From NCBI GenBank assembly GCA_022749295.1, contig CP062007.1, positions 3,526,001 through 3,590,000 on the forward strand: DNA of 64,000 bases, written 5' to 3'. The position numbers and the translations under genes are program-made. Under the pieces are notes generated by a model that saw only the letters and a list, made by a program, of their open reading frames with translations, was not told where the DNA came from and ran no database searches. The stretch is from Flavobacteriaceae bacterium GSB9 (lineage in GTDB: Bacteria > Bacteroidota > Bacteroidia > Flavobacteriales > Flavobacteriaceae). Each line of letters opens with the position of its first letter. Position 1 is the first letter of the stretch. This document shows positions 1-8,505 of this stretch, piece by piece.

Positions 1-488
1 CAACCTTTATAACGAAACGCTACTGCAAGGTAAAACTGTTTAAATGGACGCAGCTTGCAGTGGGTTTAATTAGTTTAGTCATGCTATTTGCGGTTAAACC
101 AGGAAACATGGTATTGGCTTATGTGCTGTATTTTATATTGTCGTTTGTTGTCGATTTACATGCGCCGGTATTTTGGTCGGCCATAGCAGAAGCGGTAGAT
201 TATGGTCATGCCAAATCGGGTAAGCGGGTTTCTGGGCTTTCTTTTGGAGGTATTTCGTTTGCCCAAAAATTAGGAATGGGCTTAGCAGGAGCAGCAGTAG
301 GGTATTTATTAGACTTCTTTGAATATGTGCCTAAAGCCGCTACGCAAAGTGAGTATGCATTATGGGGTATAGCCTTGATGCTTACAGTCATTCCGGGGCT
401 GTTTCATGTAATTATGGGAAGCTTAATGTTCCGTTACAAAATTACGGATGAATATTACGAAAAAATCAAAATTAAACTAAACATATAG
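1..488 (+). CDS. GPH/MFS-type sugar:cation symporter, C-terminal part
   Basis: The reading frame is open from the window edge (first full codon at base 3) to TAG at 486-488, so this is the C-terminal part of a longer transporter. A GTG at 60 is an internal codon rather than a likely start. The visible part has about four hydrophobic membrane segments and ends in a short charged cytoplasmic tail (RYKITDEYYEKIKIKLNI), the usual end of glycoside-pentoside-hexuronide (MelB/XynP-like) symporters. Only two bases separate it from the GH43 gene, so the two are probably co-transcribed. The likely role is uptake of arabino- or xylo-oligosaccharides released outside the cell. The family call is from hydrophobicity, tail pattern and context; the substrate is inferred. 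Confidence 0.75.
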   Translation, partial: TFITKRYCKVKLFKWTQLAVGLISLVMLFAVKPGNMVLAYVLYFILSFVVDLHAPVFWSAIAEAVDYGHAKSGKRVSGLSFGGISFAQKLGMGLAGAAVGYLLDFFEYVPKAATQSEYALWGIALMLTVIPGLFHVIMGSLMFRYKITDEYYEKIKIKLNI

Positions 489-490
489 AA

Positions 491-1492
491 ATGGGGAGTT
501 CAGACAAAAATGCACCAATAGTTTTACAACGTGCCGACCCGTTTATTTATAAACATACAGATGGGTTTTACTACTTTACAGGTTCGGTGCCGACCTATGA
601 TGTTATTGAGCTAAGACGAGCCAAAACAATAAAAGAATTGCAAAATGCAGAAACTTTTAATGTATGGCGCAAACATGAAAGTGGACCAATGAGTCGTCAC
701 ATTTGGGCGCCTGAGATTCATTATTTAGACGGAAAATGGTACGTGTATTTTGCGGCTAGTGAAGAAGAGGATATTTGGAAATTAAGGCCCTATGTTCTTG
801 AATGTTCAGGTCAAGACCCTTTAAAGGACGAATGGGTGGAATTGGGACAAATGCAAGCTGCAGATGGCGATAACAAAACATTTATCGATTTTTCGTTGGA
901 CGGCACTGTTTTTGAAAATAACGAAAAACGCTATTTCTGTTGGGCCGAAAAAACGGGCGGCCAATTTGCGGCTTCCAATTTATATTTAGCCGAAATGGAA
1001 TCGCCAATTAAATTAAAAACGGTACAATTCATGCTAACTACACCCGATTATGATTGGGAACGTATCGGTTTTTGGGTTAACGAAGGCCCAGCGGTTATCA
1101 AAAACAACGGAAAGATTTACATTACATTTTCAGCTAGTGCAACAGGAGCATGTTATTGCATGGGCTTGATGGAGGCCAATGAAAATGCCGATTTATTTGA
1201 TAGAAATTCGTGGAAAAAATCAAGGTACCCAGTATTACAATCCGACTATGAAAAAGGTATTTATGGTCCAGGGCATAACAGTTTTACGGTAGATGAAAAC
1301 GGGAATCCTTTGAGCGTTTATCATGCTAGGGATTACGAAAAAGCGGTTGGTGATCCTGCTATGGTCCCTAAAAGCGATACTAGACCATTGGAAGAAATTA
1401 TTGAAGACCCTTTATACGACCCAAACCGTCATGCACGAGTCATGGAAGTAAAATTTGATGGCGCTGGTAAACCTATTTTTGATTTTTATTAA
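491..1492 (+). CDS. GH43-family glycosidase (probable alpha-L-arabinofuranosidase or beta-xylosidase)
   Basis: A 333-residue protein with the five-bladed-propeller signatures of GH43: RADPF near the N-terminus (Asp16 as probable catalytic base), the APEIHYLDGKWYVYFAA strand, and NEGP with Glu198 as probable general acid. GH43 enzymes invert at arabinofuranosides or xylosides. There is no signal peptide, so it should act in the cytoplasm on imported oligosaccharides. This fits its position two bases after a symporter and just before araBDA. Arabinofuranosidase is favoured by that context but xylosidase is not excluded. The length is that of a single catalytic domain with no carbohydrate-binding module. 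Confidence 0.85.
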   Translation: MGSSDKNAPIVLQRADPFIYKHTDGFYYFTGSVPTYDVIELRRAKTIKELQNAETFNVWRKHESGPMSRHIWAPEIHYLDGKWYVYFAASEEEDIWKLRPYVLECSGQDPLKDEWVELGQMQAADGDNKTFIDFSLDGTVFENNEKRYFCWAEKTGGQFAASNLYLAEMESPIKLKTVQFMLTTPDYDWERIGFWVNEGPAVIKNNGKIYITFSASATGACYCMGLMEANENADLFDRNSWKKSRYPVLQSDYEKGIYGPGHNSFTVDENGNPLSVYHARDYEKAVGDPAMVPKSDTRPLEEIIEDPLYDPNRHARVMEVKFDGAGKPIFDFY

Positions 1493-1610
1493 AAAATAAC
1501 TAAAATACTGAACGATAATCATTTAAACTTCTGATTTTGAATTGAAAACCTAGAAAATTATAATAGATTTACCAAGTTAATCCATGAATGTCATTAAGGT
1601 TAAAATTTAA

Positions 1611-1629
1611 AAGTGTGCATATTACACTT
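1611..1629. promoter_or_regulatory. AAGTGT-N7-ACACTT inverted repeat (candidate operator of the ara operon)
   Basis: A perfect 6+6 inverted repeat with a 7-base spacer lies 15 bases upstream of a TANNTTTG box at 1644-1651, where a repressor would block the -33 region. The same half-sites with the same spacer recur at 10432-10450 next to the GntR-type regulator gene. That pairing is why I propose it as this regulator's operator. The binding itself is inferred. Confidence 0.55.
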
Positions 1630-1643
1630 ATCAATATATTTAC

Positions 1644-1651
1644 TATATTTG
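1644..1651 (+). promoter_or_regulatory. Bacteroidota -7 promoter box (TATATTTG) of araB operon
   Basis: TATATTTG matches the TANNTTTG consensus of the Bacteroidota housekeeping sigma factor. It lies 23 bases before the araB start codon, in the 182-base gap after the GH43 gene. No good -33 TTG is visible at the usual distance; the inverted repeat occupies that position. Confidence 0.55.
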
Positions 1652-1674
1652 TAAAATCAAAAAACTAACATTAA

Positions 1675-3348
1675 ATGAAAAAATATACCATAGGTATGGA
1701 CTTTGGTTCCGATTCTGTTAGAGCTTTGCTTGTTGATATAAGCACGGGTGAAGAGTTGGCAACCGCAGTACATTATTATGCCAGATGGAAAGAAGGTAAA
1801 TATTGTGAGCCTTCAAAAAACAAATTCAGACAACATCCGCTTGATTATATTGAGGGTATTGAAACTACAATTAAACAAGTACTTGCAGAAGTTGACGACA
1901 GTGTCGTGAAAAATATTGTTGGTATTGGAGTAGATACTACAGGCTCTACACCGGTAGCCGTGGATAAAACAGGTACACCATTGGCGCTTAAAGAGGGGTT
2001 TGAAGAAAACCCTAACGCTATGTTTGTGCTTTGGAAAGATCATACCGGAATTAAGGAAGCCGACGAAATAAACGCGCTTTGTAAAAAATGGGATATTGAT
2101 TATTCACAATTTGAAGGTGGTATTTATTCTTCAGAGTGGTTTTGGTCTAAAATATTACATGTTTCACGAGCCGATAAGAGCGTTTATGAAGCGGCTTATT
2201 CATGGGTTGAGCATTGCGACTGGGTACCCTTTTTATTAACGGGCGGAAGTGATGTGTCGGAAATGAAGCGTAGCCGTTGTGCCGCTGGTCATAAAGCCCT
2301 TTGGCACGAATCGTTTGGTGGATTGCCTCCTAATGATTTCTTTGTAGCACTAGATCCTATTTTAGACGGACTAAAAGATAGGTTGTTTACCAAAACATAC
2401 ACTTCAGATGTTTCAGCAGGAACATTGTCCGAAGAATGGGCAAACCGTTTAGGTTTACCATCGTCGGTTGTTGTTGCAGTAGGGGCTTTTGATGCCCATA
2501 TGGGAGCCGTTGGTGTAAACATAGAGCCTTACTTCCTTACCAAAATCATGGGTACGTCAACTTGCGATATTTTAGTGGCGCCAAAACAAGAAGAAGAGCA
2601 TTTGGTTAAAGGTATTTGCGGACAAGTAGATGGTTCTGTTATACCAGATATGTTGGGACTTGAAGCAGGGCAATCGGCATTTGGCGATATATATGCGTGG
2701 TACAACCGTTTGTTGGCATGGCCAATTAAAGAACTTATTGGAAATTCATCTTTAATTGATGAATACACAAGAGAAAAATTAGTAGAAGAAGCATTAGATA
2801 ATTTAATACCGAAGCTAAGTGAAGCCGCATCGAAAGAGCCCATAGGCGCTTCTGGCGAGCTAGCCTTAGATTGGATGAACGGTAGAAGAACTCCAGATGC
2901 CAACCAAAATCTTAAAGGGGTCATTTCTGGAATAAACTTAGGGAGTACATCTCCAAAAGTATTTCGTGCTTTGGTTGAGTCGTCTTGTTTTGGGGCTAAG
3001 AAGATTGCTGATAGGTTTATCAATGAAGGTATTCCAATTAAAGGCGTTATCGCCTTGGGCGGCATTGCAAAAAAATCACCTTTTATCATGCAAATGATGG
3101 CCGATGTTTTAAACATGCCTATCAAAGTTGTTAAATCTGAACAAGCTTGTGCTTTGGGTGCGGCGGTTTTTGGAGCCGTAGCAGCCAATAGCTATAAAGA
3201 TACTTTTGAAGCTATGGATAATATGGCGAGCCCTTTTGAAACAGTATATGCACCTAACCCAGAAAATGTTCCTGTTTACCAAAAGGTATATGAGCGTTAC
3301 AGTGATTTAGCCGTAACCATTGAAGATTACATAATGAAAAACGTATAA
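1675..3348 (+). CDS. araB: L-ribulokinase
   Basis: A 557-residue FGGY-family carbohydrate kinase. The N-terminus (TIGMDFGSDSVRALLVD) is the ATPase phosphate-1 motif of ribulokinase, and the C-terminal half has the adenosine-binding GGIAKKSPFIMQM and the GALGAAVFGA segment. The length is that of AraB and longer than the about 495-residue xylulokinase further on. It phosphorylates L-ribulose to L-ribulose-5-phosphate in the cytoplasm. Two bases separate it from araD and then 14 bases precede araA, so araB-araD-araA form one operon starting from the promoter at 1644. Unlike the E. coli order BAD, the isomerase comes last. Confidence 0.95.
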   Translation: MKKYTIGMDFGSDSVRALLVDISTGEELATAVHYYARWKEGKYCEPSKNKFRQHPLDYIEGIETTIKQVLAEVDDSVVKNIVGIGVDTTGSTPVAVDKTGTPLALKEGFEENPNAMFVLWKDHTGIKEADEINALCKKWDIDYSQFEGGIYSSEWFWSKILHVSRADKSVYEAAYSWVEHCDWVPFLLTGGSDVSEMKRSRCAAGHKALWHESFGGLPPNDFFVALDPILDGLKDRLFTKTYTSDVSAGTLSEEWANRLGLPSSVVVAVGAFDAHMGAVGVNIEPYFLTKIMGTSTCDILVAPKQEEEHLVKGICGQVDGSVIPDMLGLEAGQSAFGDIYAWYNRLLAWPIKELIGNSSLIDEYTREKLVEEALDNLIPKLSEAASKEPIGASGELALDWMNGRRTPDANQNLKGVISGINLGSTSPKVFRALVESSCFGAKKIADRFINEGIPIKGVIALGGIAKKSPFIMQMMADVLNMPIKVVKSEQACALGAAVFGAVAANSYKDTFEAMDNMASPFETVYAPNPENVPVYQKVYERYSDLAVTIEDYIMKNV

Positions 3349-3350
3349 TA

Positions 3351-4049
3351 ATGAGTAAATACAAAGATTTAAAACAAGAATGCTACGAAGCCAATATGCA
3401 GCTCAATGAGTTGAATTTAGTGGTTTATACATTTGGTAATGTAAGTGCTGTTGATAGAGAAAATAAAGTGTTCGCTATTAAACCAAGTGGTGTGGCTTAC
3501 GAGGAGCTAAAGCCAGAGGATATCGTTATAGTAGATTTTGACAATAATATCATTGAAGGGGATATGCGTCCGTCATCAGATACAAAAACACATGCGTATT
3601 TGTATAAAAAATGGGACGATATTGGAGGCATAGCCCATACCCATGCGACCTACTCTGTAGCTTGGGCGCAAGCACAAATGGATATTCCAATTTTTGGAAC
3701 CACACACGCCGATCACTTAACGGCCGATATACCTTGTGCACCACCAATGCGTGATGATTTAATTGAGGGTAATTACGAACACAATACCGGTATTCAAATT
3801 ATTGATTGTTTTAACGAAAAAGGATTGTCGCATACCGAAGTGGAAATGGTACTTTTAGGGAACCACGGTCCGTTTGCTTGGGGAAAAAATGCAGCTAAAG
3901 CCGTTTACAACAGTAAAGTTTTAGAGGTTTGTGCAGAAATGGCTTATTTAACGAGACAAATAAATCCTAATGCCCCACGATTAAAAGATTCATTAATTAA
4001 AAAACATTATGACCGCAAGCACGGCGCAAATTCTTATTACGGTCAATAA
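3351..4049 (+). CDS. araD: L-ribulose-5-phosphate 4-epimerase
   Basis: A 232-residue class II aldolase/adducin-fold protein. The zinc-binding histidines are visible in HTHATYSVAWAQA and in GTTHADH, with a further His in LLGNHGPFAWG. It interconverts L-ribulose-5-phosphate and D-xylulose-5-phosphate, the step that feeds arabinose into the pentose phosphate pathway. Placement between araB and araA in a tight operon settles the choice over fuculose-1-phosphate aldolase. The length is normal. Confidence 0.95.
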   Translation: MSKYKDLKQECYEANMQLNELNLVVYTFGNVSAVDRENKVFAIKPSGVAYEELKPEDIVIVDFDNNIIEGDMRPSSDTKTHAYLYKKWDDIGGIAHTHATYSVAWAQAQMDIPIFGTTHADHLTADIPCAPPMRDDLIEGNYEHNTGIQIIDCFNEKGLSHTEVEMVLLGNHGPFAWGKNAAKAVYNSKVLEVCAEMAYLTRQINPNAPRLKDSLIKKHYDRKHGANSYYGQ

Positions 4050-4063
4050 AATAAAATTCAAAA

Positions 4064-5560
4064 ATGATAGATATTTCAACAAAAGAAGTTTGGTTTATTA
4101 CAGGAAGCCAAGATTTATACGGTGACGAAGCATTAAAGCAAGTTGCAAAAAATTCAACCGAAATAGCAAATACTTTAAACGATTCGGCTTTAATACCAGT
4201 AAATGTGGTTTTTAAACCTATTGTAAAATCTTCCGATGAGATTTTCGAAACTTTAACCGCAGCAAACCAAGAAAAAAACTGTATCGGTATTATTACATGG
4301 ATGCATACATTTTCGCCAGCAAAAATGTGGATACGAGGTTTAACGGCGCTTCAAAAACCGCTGTGCCATTTGCATACGCAGTACAACAGGGATATTCCTT
4401 GGGGCACTATCGATATGGACTTTATGAACCTAAATCAAGCAGCACATGGCGACCGTGAGTTTGGTTTTATGGTAAGCCGTTTGCGTAAAAACAGAAAAGT
4501 GGTTGTTGGTCACTGGTCGTTAGATACTGTGCAAAAGAAAATTGGCGACTGGACACGTGTTGCCGCTGGTTGGGATGATTGGCAAGGTGCCAAGTTTGCC
4601 CGTTTTGGAGACAATATGCGCTTTGTAGCCGTTACCGACGGCGATAAAGTAGAAGCCGAAACTAAATTTGGTTTTTCTGTAAATACTTATGCTGTTGGCG
4701 ATTTGGTTGAGGTTATCAACTCGATTTCAGAGGATGCCGTAAATAACTTGGTTAAAGAATACGAAGACTCATATCATATGGCTGAGTCGCTATTGGAAGG
4801 TGGCGAAAAAAGACAGTCTTTATTAGATGCTGCCCGAATTGAACTTGGATTGGAAAAGTTCTTGGTAGATGGTGGCTTTAAAGGATTTAGCGATACATTT
4901 GAAGATTTACACGGCATGAAACAATTGCCAGGTATTGCTGTACAGCGATTAATGCAAAAGGGTTACGGTTTTGCTGGAGAAGGCGACTGGAAAACTGCTG
5001 CATTAACTAGAGCCATGAAAGTTATTGGTTCTGAGCTTGAAGGCGGAAACGCTTTTATGGAAGATTATACTTATCATTTAGATCCTGCAGCGCCAAGAAT
5101 TTTGGGTTCTCACATGTTGGAGGTCGACCCTGCTTTGGCGGCCGATAAACCATCTTGCGAGGTACATCCTCTTGGAATAGGAGGAAAAGAAGATCCTGTT
5201 CGTTTAGTGTTCAACGGTAGGGCAGGAGATTCTTTGGTTGCTGGTTTAATGGATTTTGGTAACCGTTTTAGATTATTAATCAACAAAACTGTAGGTGAGG
5301 AAGTTACCGAAGAATTACCTAACTTGCCCGTTGCGCGCGTGATGTGGAAACCGTTGCCAGATTTTGAAACGGCTTGTGAGGCATGGATTTTAGGAGGAGG
5401 GGCACACCATACGTGCTACAGTGAAAATATTTCGGTTGAACAAATGGAAGATTTTGCTGAAATGGCCGGTATAGAAGCTTTGGTTATTGACGAAAATACT
5501 ACCATCCGAGATTTCAAAAATACCATTAAAGCTAATGAAGCATACTATATGTTCAAATAG
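4064..5560 (+). CDS. araA: L-arabinose isomerase
   Basis: A 498-residue protein of the AraA family. It begins with the typical [14 protein letters not shown] and contains the conserved [12 protein letters not shown] and [23 protein letters not shown] segments and the C-terminal GGGAHHT metal-site region. It converts L-arabinose to L-ribulose in the cytoplasm using a divalent metal. It is the third gene of the araBDA operon, followed 27 bases later by an exported mutarotase. Full length, no anomalies seen. Confidence 0.96.
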   Translation: MIDISTKEVWFITGSQDLYGDEALKQVAKNSTEIANTLNDSALIPVNVVFKPIVKSSDEIFETLTAANQEKNCIGIITWMHTFSPAKMWIRGLTALQKPLCHLHTQYNRDIPWGTIDMDFMNLNQAAHGDREFGFMVSRLRKNRKVVVGHWSLDTVQKKIGDWTRVAAGWDDWQGAKFARFGDNMRFVAVTDGDKVEAETKFGFSVNTYAVGDLVEVINSISEDAVNNLVKEYEDSYHMAESLLEGGEKRQSLLDAARIELGLEKFLVDGGFKGFSDTFEDLHGMKQLPGIAVQRLMQKGYGFAGEGDWKTAALTRAMKVIGSELEGGNAFMEDYTYHLDPAAPRILGSHMLEVDPALAADKPSCEVHPLGIGGKEDPVRLVFNGRAGDSLVAGLMDFGNRFRLLINKTVGEEVTEELPNLPVARVMWKPLPDFETACEAWILGGGAHHTCYSENISVEQMEDFAEMAGIEALVIDENTTIRDFKNTIKANEAYYMFK

Positions 5561-5587
5561 CCATTAACAAACTAAACACTAAATTTT

Positions 5588-6781
5588 ATGAGAGTTTTTA
5601 AACGTTCTTTTTTTAGTATTTTGCTCCTAGTATTAGTGGGGCTTAATACACATTGTAAAAACAATAAAAAAGAAAAACCTAGCGAAACTATGGAAGTTCC
5701 AGCAGAAGAAAAATCAACAATTACGAAATCCGATTACGGTAAATTACCAGATGGTACAACGGTACAACAATATACCCTGAAAAATACCAACGGTGTTGAA
5801 ATGGACGTTATCACTTACGGAGGACGTATTACCTCTTTAAAAGTTCCCAATAAAAATGGTGAATTCGAAAATGTGGTTTTGGGTTTTGATAATTTAGAAG
5901 ATTACCAAAACGATAATCCGTTTTTTGGAGCATTGATTGGACGTTTTGGAAACCGTATCGCAAAAGGGAAATTCTCATTAAACGGTGAAGATTATACATT
6001 GGCTACAAACGATGGCGATAACCATTTGCACGGTGGTGTAAATGGTTACGACCGCGTGGTTTGGAATGCCGAGCCTATTGAGGATGCAAAAAATCCAGGG
6101 TTAAAACTAACCTATCTAAGTAAAGATGGTGAAGAAGGGTATCCTGGGAATTTGAGCATAACTGTTATTTACACATTGACAGACGATAATACTTTGGAAG
6201 CTGATTATGAGGCCACAACAGATAAAGCAACGGTAATTAATTTAACGCAACATGCTTATTTTAATTTAACAGGCGATTTTAGCAAAGACATTTTAAATCA
6301 CGAAGTGGCCATTAATGCTGATGCATTTTTACCTGTTGACGGTACATTGATTCCTACGGGAGAAATTAGAAAAGTAGCAGGTACACCGTTCGATTTTACT
6401 GAAGCCAAAAAAGTTGGAAAAGAGATCAATGCTGAAAACAAACAGTTGGAACTTGGAAAAGGGTACGACCACTGTTGGGTGTTAAATGGAGAAAAAGGTA
6501 ATATGAGGTTAGCAGCATCGGCTTTTGATGCCGAAAGTGGACGTCTGATGGAAATTTTTACAACAGAACCTGGTATACAATTTTACACAGGAAACTTCTT
6601 AGATGGCACTTTGCCAATGCCTAATGGCGGTGTTTATGCGCACAGAACGGGCTTTTGTTTAGAAACGCAGCACTATCCCGATTCGCCAAACCAAAAAGAC
6701 TTTCCGTCGGTAGTTTTAAATCCCGGAGAAACATATAGTACAAAAACTTCGTTTAAATTTTCTGTGAAAAAAGAAGAATAA
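5588..6781 (+). CDS. galM: Aldose 1-epimerase (mutarotase), exported lipoprotein
   Basis: A 397-residue protein of the galactose mutarotase-like family. It starts with a hydrophobic signal and a lipobox-like LNTHC (Cys23), so it probably sits in the periplasm or outer membrane. Conserved mutarotase segments include GALIGRFGNRIAKGKF, HLHGGVNGYDRVVW and INLTQHAYFNL, where the second His is a catalytic residue in the family, and GIQFYTGNFLDG near the end. It interconverts alpha and beta anomers of free sugars, here probably arabinose or xylose before uptake by the symporter 50 bases downstream. It continues the araBDA transcription unit. Confidence 0.9.
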   Translation: MRVFKRSFFSILLLVLVGLNTHCKNNKKEKPSETMEVPAEEKSTITKSDYGKLPDGTTVQQYTLKNTNGVEMDVITYGGRITSLKVPNKNGEFENVVLGFDNLEDYQNDNPFFGALIGRFGNRIAKGKFSLNGEDYTLATNDGDNHLHGGVNGYDRVVWNAEPIEDAKNPGLKLTYLSKDGEEGYPGNLSITVIYTLTDDNTLEADYEATTDKATVINLTQHAYFNLTGDFSKDILNHEVAINADAFLPVDGTLIPTGEIRKVAGTPFDFTEAKKVGKEINAENKQLELGKGYDHCWVLNGEKGNMRLAASAFDAESGRLMEIFTTEPGIQFYTGNFLDGTLPMPNGGVYAHRTGFCLETQHYPDSPNQKDFPSVVLNPGETYSTKTSFKFSVKKEE

Positions 6782-6831
6782 GTGTATCTTGTCGTCCGAT
6801 TTTAAAATTTACTAACTAAACTAATTAAATT

Positions 6832-8421
6832 ATGGGTTTGATTTCTTTTGCAGCCTTTACACTTTTGGTGGCTGTTATAGCTTGGTGGTCAACAAGAAAA
6901 ACTGACGAAACATCTTCTGATGGTTATTTCTTAGGGGGAAGAAGTTTAACAGGACCGGTAATTGCGGGTTCTTTATTACTTACCAACTTGTCAACCGAGC
7001 AAATTGTAGGTATGAATGGTGTATCCTTTAGAGATGGTATCCCTATTATGGCTTACGAGGTTGTTGCTGCTATCGCTATGGTTTTTACGGCGTTTGTGCT
7101 ATTGCCAAAATATCTTAAAAGTGGTATAGCTACGATTCCCCAGTTTTTAGAGGATAGATATGGAAAATCCACAAAAACCATCGTATCGTTATTGTTCTTG
7201 TTAGGGTATGCAATTTCAATGCTGCCTACAGTATTGTATTCGGGCGCCTTGGCAATTAATACCATGTTCGATATTCCTGAAATGTTGGGTATGGGACCAA
7301 AAGGAGCACTTTGGGTAACGGTTTGGACTATAGGAATTATAGGGAGTATCTATGCGATTTTTGGAGGACTGAAAGCGGTAGCCGTTTCCGATTCCATTAA
7401 CGCCGTTGGTTTAATTGTTGGAGGGTCGTTAATTCCAATTTTTGGTTTAATGAAGATAGGTGATGGAAATGTTTTTAGAGGGTTGAAAACTTTAACTACA
7501 GAACTTCCTGAGAAATTTAATATCATTGGAGGACCCGATTCCGATGTGCCTTTTTGGACACTATTTACGGGAATGATTATTGTAAATTTTTATTATTGGG
7601 GAACCAACCAAGCCATTATTCAAAGGGCCCTAGGAGCTAAAAACTTGCAGGAAGGTCAAAAAGGACTTTTGTTGGCGGCATTCATTAAAATATTAGGCCC
7701 ATTTATTGTTGTGCTTCCTGGTATTATTGCTTTTTATTTATTTAATGGCGATTTAGCTAACGCAGACGAAGCTTACCCGATGGTTGTTAAAGCAGTATTA
7801 CCTTTAGCGTTTATAGGGTTCTTTGCGGCAGTGTTGTTTGGTGCTATTTTAAGTTCTTTTAACAGTGCCTTGAACAGTTCGGTGACACTATTTGGTCTAG
7901 ATTTTTACAAAACATATTTTAAGCACGATGCAACAGAAAAGGAAGTTGTTAGGGCTGGTAAAACGTTTGGTATTGTATTGGCATTATTCTCGATGGCTAT
8001 TGCTCCATTACTTTATGGTGTTCAGGGTGGAGTTTTTACATATCTTCAAGAATTAAATGGAACACATAGTGTGCCAATTTTAGCTATTATCATTGTTGGT
8101 ATATTCACTAAGCGTGTTTCAGGAAAGGCTGCAAACATTGCTATTTTATTTAGTGCGTTGACGTATTTAATTTTATTGTATGTGGTCAGACCAATGTGCA
8201 TTGAGTCTGGTACCTACTTCCCTCATTTTTTACATTTAATGGGAATGCTTTTCGCACTGGTAGTAATTATAATGTTTGTAGTTAGTAAGTTCTTTCCAAG
8301 AGAAACGGATTATTTACAAGAATATACAAAACAAGTCGATATTACACCATGGAAATTCTTAAAACCTGTTGGCTATGCCGTTGTAGCAGCCGTGGTTGGG
8401 CTTTATATATACTTGTCTTAG
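6832..8421 (+). CDS. SSS-family sodium:sugar symporter
   Basis: A 529-residue membrane protein with about 14 hydrophobic segments. It shows the solute:sodium symporter pattern: DGYFLGGRSLTGPVIAGSLLLTNLSTEQIVGM at the start, YYWGTNQAIIQRALGAKNLQEGQKG in the middle and the FNSALNSSVTLFGLDFY segment. The motifs are those of the SGLT-type sugar carriers, and the operon position after araBDA and mutarotase points to arabinose, or pentose in general. It is the last gene before a strong terminator at 8459-8488. Confidence 0.9.
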   Translation: MGLISFAAFTLLVAVIAWWSTRKTDETSSDGYFLGGRSLTGPVIAGSLLLTNLSTEQIVGMNGVSFRDGIPIMAYEVVAAIAMVFTAFVLLPKYLKSGIATIPQFLEDRYGKSTKTIVSLLFLLGYAISMLPTVLYSGALAINTMFDIPEMLGMGPKGALWVTVWTIGIIGSIYAIFGGLKAVAVSDSINAVGLIVGGSLIPIFGLMKIGDGNVFRGLKTLTTELPEKFNIIGGPDSDVPFWTLFTGMIIVNFYYWGTNQAIIQRALGAKNLQEGQKGLLLAAFIKILGPFIVVLPGIIAFYLFNGDLANADEAYPMVVKAVLPLAFIGFFAAVLFGAILSSFNSALNSSVTLFGLDFYKTYFKHDATEKEVVRAGKTFGIVLALFSMAIAPLLYGVQGGVFTYLQELNGTHSVPILAIIIVGIFTKRVSGKAANIAILFSALTYLILLYVVRPMCIESGTYFPHFLHLMGMLFALVVIIMFVVSKFFPRETDYLQEYTKQVDITPWKFLKPVGYAVVAAVVGLYIYLS

Positions 8422-8458
8422 ATGTCTTAGAAAAACTTAATTTTATACGAAAGAGGAA

Positions 8459-8488
8459 GGGAGTAATCATTTGATTACTCCCTTTTTT
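8459..8488. terminator. Shared intrinsic terminator between symporter and GH97 gene
   Basis: The 10-base arms GGGAGTAATC and GATTACTCCC, with a 4-base loop, are followed by six T on the plus strand. It ends the ara operon and, lying 18 bases past the stop of the convergent GH97 gene, can also serve the minus strand. Confidence 0.85.
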
Positions 8489-8505
8489 ATTGTCTGTATG
8501 AAAAT